Source: Chengkuizengella sediminis (GTDB taxonomy: Bacteria; Bacillota; Bacilli; Paenibacillales; KCTC-33759). From it: a DNA stretch of 64,000 nt. Positions 61,931 to 64,000 of this stretch are shown in pieces. A program made the translations under genes and the position numbers. Position 1 is the stretch's first letter, and every line of letters begins with the position of its first letter. The notes below the pieces were generated by a model, which worked only from the letters and a program-made list of their open reading frames with translations, ran no database searches and was not told the DNA's origin. The DNA lies in contig NZ_SIJC01000010.1 of NCBI RefSeq assembly GCF_010078385.1, positions 100,924 to 164,923 on the forward strand, in the 5' to 3' direction.

Positions 61931-62724
61931 GATTCCACCGATTTTCCTATGCGATAATAGCCAATTGCATTTGCATATAAGGGATTTTGTAATGGTTTGG
62001 CATTAGGAAAGTACGGTTGTAACAAGCCTGTTAACTCCCGCGCACACCCGCCAACAACCCATACTTCGTCGTGATCTCCCCACTTCTTACTTACTTCACC
62101 CGCTATTCGATTTGCAAGCTCTTTATGATTGTCAGATTTATTCGTGCCAAACCCAAAAGGAAGGGATCCGGATTCACGATCAACATAACGTCGATTGATC
62201 ATTGTTACATAATTAATCGTTTTACTTCCACCATCAATAACTCTGATTAAACCGTCTTTAGGTGACGACCAAAAAGCAGCACCACCTTCTACAGCTACTT
62301 TCACATTTGAAATATGAAAATTCCTCAGAATGCCGTTTACTTCAATTTCCCAGTAACCAATTAATAAATCCTGTAATTCCTTCTTATTTAACTCGTTATG
62401 TTGTGCTACGGGTAAACCTGTAACAACTGTGATATTTTCAGATAGTGCTGCTTTATGAATGGATATTAAAGCTAACAAACGTGCATCATCATGAGATTTA
62501 TTCTCTGTCATCATATTTCTACAAAAATCTGATTCATTTTGCGCCAACGTACCGACGAAAAATCTCTCATCATTAAATCTACATTCAATCGCATTCTCAC
62601 CATAATCAGTTATTAATTTACGTTCTCTCCATTCTCCAATAATCGCAGGAAAATGAAATATTTTAGATCCTGTATATGATTTTACGTAACTTCTACCTAT
62701 ATCTAACCCAATAATTGCGCTCAT
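61927..62724 (-). CDS. ParM/StbA-family actin-like ATPase
   Basis: Start ATG 62724 (MSAIIGLDIGRSYVKSYTG) follows GGAGGGAG; an upstream frame start would overlap that site. The 265 residues have the actin-fold phosphate-1 motif GLDIGRSYVK, phosphate-2 RVIDGGSKTINYV and the adenosine motif VWVVGGCARELTG. It is shorter than ParM of plasmid R1 (about 320) but in the range of diverse plasmid and phage actins. With the overlapping ParR-like gene it forms a segregation pair, here beside chromosomal tRNA and rRNA genes. Confidence 0.78.
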   Translation of the reverse strand: MSAIIGLDIGRSYVKSYTGSKIFHFPAIIGEWRERKLITDYGENAIECRFNDERFFVGTLAQNESDFCRNMMTENKSHDDARLLALISIHKAALSENITVVTGLPVAQHNELNKKELQDLLIGYWEIEVNGILRNFHISNVKVAVEGGAAFWSSPKDGLIRVIDGGSKTINYVTMINRRYVDRESGSLPFGFGTNKSDNHKELANRIAGEVSKKWGDHDEVWVVGGCARELTGLLQPYFPNAKPLQNPLYANAIGYYRIGKSVES

Positions 62725-62749
62725 CAAACTCCCTCCCTTGCACATAAAT

Positions 62750-62774
62750 AAATATGTTTAACAAAAACATATTT
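62750..62774. promoter_or_regulatory. inverted repeat upstream of the ParM-like gene
   Basis: AAATATGTTT and AAACATATTT are perfect 10-bp arms spaced by 5 nt, ending 12 bp upstream of the ribosome site. It is the natural place for ParR autoregulation or a partition site, though no longer repeat array is seen in 62738-62890. Confidence 0.5.
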
Positions 62775-62893
62775 CACACTTCATATAGATATTTATGTAG
62801 GATGGATTGGTCAACATGCTATTTTATTCTACTAAGAGCAGCAACCTGCTTCAAAAAAAGTAATACAACATCTTTATTTAAATATACAAAAAA

Positions 62894-62911
62894 AACTTCC
62901 AATTGGAAGTT
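62894..62911 (-). terminator. terminator of the rRNA/tRNA operon
   Basis: AACTTCC-AATT-GGAAGTT, followed on the minus strand by TTTTTTTTG, just after tRNA-Lys. Confidence 0.9.
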
Positions 62912-62924
62912 GATTTGAAATAAA

Positions 62925-63000
62925 TGGTGAGCCATGAAGGATTCGAACCTTCGACACCCTGATTAAAAGTCAGGTGCTCTACCGACTGAGCTAATGGCTC
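62925..63000 (-). tRNA. tRNA-Lys (TTT)
   Basis: Acceptor GAGCCAT/ATGGCTC, encoded CCA, anticodon loop CTTTTAA giving TTT. It is the last tRNA of the minus-strand array. Confidence 0.96.
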
Positions 63001-63006
63001 TCAAAA

Positions 63007-63091
63007 TGGTGGAGGATGATGGATTCGAACCACCGAACCCGATGGGAACAGATTTACAGTCTGCTGCGTTTGGCCACTTCGCTAATCCTCC
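63007..63091 (-). tRNA. tRNA-Tyr (GTA)
   Basis: Acceptor GGAGGAT/ATCCTCC, encoded CCA, long variable arm, anticodon loop CTGTAAA giving GTA. Confidence 0.96.
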
Positions 63092-63113
63092 ACAACTAAT
63101 ATTCAGTTGAAAA

Positions 63114-63189
<76 letters not shown>

Positions 63190-63207
63190 TTACTATAATG
63201 ATTGTGA

Positions 63208-63275
63208 TGCGGAGCTGACGGGATACTCTTACTTCGTGCGAGACTGCGATGCAATCCTTCCGAAGCTTATGCTCC
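63208..63275 (-). pseudogene. decayed tRNA-Asp fragment
   Basis: GCGGAGCTGACGGGAT (63209-63224) is identical to the 3' end of the intact tRNA-Asp at 63318-63333. A GGAGC at 63275-63271 on the minus strand can still pair with GCTCC at the other end, and the length (68 nt) is near a tRNA. The central arms, anticodon and T-arm are lost. A GAACCC-TAT-GGGTTC hairpin lies just beyond (63280-63294). Confidence 0.5.
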
Positions 63276-63316
63276 AACGAACCCTATGGGTTCATCATCC
63301 CTTATTATATTTTAAA

Positions 63317-63393
63317 TGGCGGAGCTGACGGGATTCGAACCCGCGATCTCCTGCGTGACAGGCAGGCATGTTAGGCCTCTACACCACAGCTCC
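63317..63393 (-). tRNA. tRNA-Asp (GTC)
   Basis: Acceptor GGAGCTG/CAGCTCC with discriminator G, encoded CCA, anticodon loop CTGTCAC giving GTC. Confidence 0.96.
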
Positions 63394-63403
63394 TAATTTA
63401 AAG

Positions 63404-63479
<76 letters not shown>

Positions 63480-63482
63480 GTA

Positions 63483-63558
63483 TGGTGGACGCTGACGGGA
63501 TCGAACCGCCGACCCTCTGCTTGTAAGGCAGATGCTCTCCCAGCTGAGCTAAGCGTCC
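63483..63558 (-). tRNA. tRNA-Val (TAC)
   Basis: Acceptor GGACGCT/AGCGTCC, encoded CCA, anticodon loop CTTACAA giving TAC. Confidence 0.96.
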
Positions 63559-63621
63559 TTATCATTTTGACAAGACTTTTACTATATTATCATGGTCTTT
63601 CCACTTTATCAAGTACTTTTT

Positions 63622-63698
63622 TGGTGGCGGCGGAGGGGATCGAACCCCCGACCTCACGGGTATGAACCGTACGCTCTAGCCAGCTGAGCTACACCGCC
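63622..63698 (-). tRNA. tRNA-Met (CAT), elongator type
   Basis: Acceptor GGCGGTG/CGCCGCC is fully paired, unlike initiator tRNA with its mismatched first pair. The anticodon loop TTCATAC gives CAT. The sequence closely follows the Bacillus elongator tRNA-Met. Confidence 0.93.
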
Positions 63699-63713
63699 CT
63701 ATTGATTTTGATC

Positions 63714-63804
63714 TGGCGGAGAGAGTGGGATTCGAACCCACGCACGCATTACACGACTACTCCCTTAGCAGAGGAGCCCCTTATAGCCACTTGGGTATCT
63801 CTCC
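63714..63804 (-). tRNA. tRNA-Ser (GCT)
   Basis: Acceptor GGAGAGA/TCTCTCC with G discriminator, encoded CCA, long variable arm, anticodon loop CTGCTAA giving GCT. 91 nt. It is the first tRNA after the 23S gene. Confidence 0.96.
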
Positions 63805-63883
63805 AATAAGTCAAATCAATCATCTTCAGGTATTATTCCCTGAAAACTAGATGCGAAACAAAGAAAAGCTTGGAATTTCATTT

Positions 63884-64000
63884 GGATAAGCCCTCGACCG
63901 ATTAGTATTCGTCAGCTCCATGCATTGCTGCACTTCCACCCCGAACCTATCAACCTCGTCGTCTTCAAGGGGTCTTACTAAATTGGGAAATCTCATCTTG
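63884..64000 (-). rRNA. 23S ribosomal RNA, 3' end only
   Basis: On the minus strand the sequence reads the conserved 3' end of 23S rRNA: AAGACCCCTTGAAGACGACG, then GAGGTTGATAGGTTCGGGGT, GGAAGTGCAGCAATGCATGG, GAATACTAATCGGTCGAGGG. The gene runs off the right edge. The exact 3' terminus is set at GGGCTTATCC and may be off by a few bases. The 79-nt stretch to tRNA-Ser has no 5S gene. Confidence 0.93.

Noticed and set aside
63190..63316. The long spacer in the tRNA array considered as a 5S rRNA gene.
   Set aside because: It lacks the conserved 5S core and stems; part of it matches the tRNA-Asp 3' end instead.

Overview
The window looks like chromosomal DNA of a low-G+C Bacillota, order Bacillales. 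Gene content and order (cggR-gap-pgk-tpiA-gpmI-eno-secG-rnr-smpB-ssrA; rapZ-yvcK-whiA-crh; hisZGDBHAFIE-hisJ-prs; hprK-lgt-yvoF) resemble Bacillus and Paenibacillaceae. Paenibacillaceae is my inference, not a proven placement. Start codons are often TTG or GTG, and several starts were moved downstream because the Shine-Dalgarno sequence overlapped the longest possible start.

Layout. 1-4.9 kb: a secreted protein with two DUF4163/DUF3298-type units (cut by the window edge), a cluster of dispersed repeats, fabF with a FapR-like operator, and a PadR regulator plus alpha/beta hydrolase pair behind a perfect palindrome. 5-7.6 kb: a DHHW (AlgX/AlgJ-like) and MBOAT pair for O-acetylation of a surface polymer. 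7.7-12.4 kb: tmRNA, smpB, rnr, secG and a sugar-phosphate isomerase-like gene. 12.6-19.9 kb: the lower-glycolysis operon with its CggR repressor and operator. 20-20.9 kb: tRNA-Arg and CtsR-controlled clpP. 20.9-30.2 kb: two SIMPL proteins, an HPr/Crh-locus gene, whiA, yvcK, rapZ, a ROK glucokinase, trxB and a TPR protein. 30.5-38.9 kb: a complete histidine operon ending with prs. 39-44.3 kb: an acyltransferase, lgt, hprK, a MalK/UgpC-type ATPase and a PucR-like regulator. 44.5-47.4 kb: a MarR-MFS pair and small membrane proteins. 47.4-51.6 kb: a BmrCD-type heterodimeric ABC exporter behind a leader-peptide attenuator. 51.7-54.2 kb: a TagO-type transferase and an aromatic-acid-exporter-like protein. 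54.4-61.3 kb: a seven-gene operon (flavin disulfide reductase, TVP38/TMEM64 protein, binding protein, two permeases, ATPase, CDP-alcohol phosphatidyltransferase). 61.4-64 kb: tRNA-Leu, a ParM/ParR-like pair, eight tRNAs plus a decayed tRNA-Asp, and the 3' end of a 23S rRNA gene.

How the genes fit together. Carbon control is a visible theme: CggR, the HPr-like protein, HprK, YvcK, RapZ, glucokinase and a shared sugar-importer ATPase. Nearly everything is on the minus strand, transcribed leftward. The least explained parts are the seven-gene TVP38/ABC/lipid operon, which resembles the uncharacterised Escherichia coli ydjXYZ-ynjABCDEF cluster; the attenuator ahead of bmrCD; the chromosomal ParM/ParR pair between tRNA genes; and families of mosaic intergenic repeats that sit in the 5' regions of several genes.
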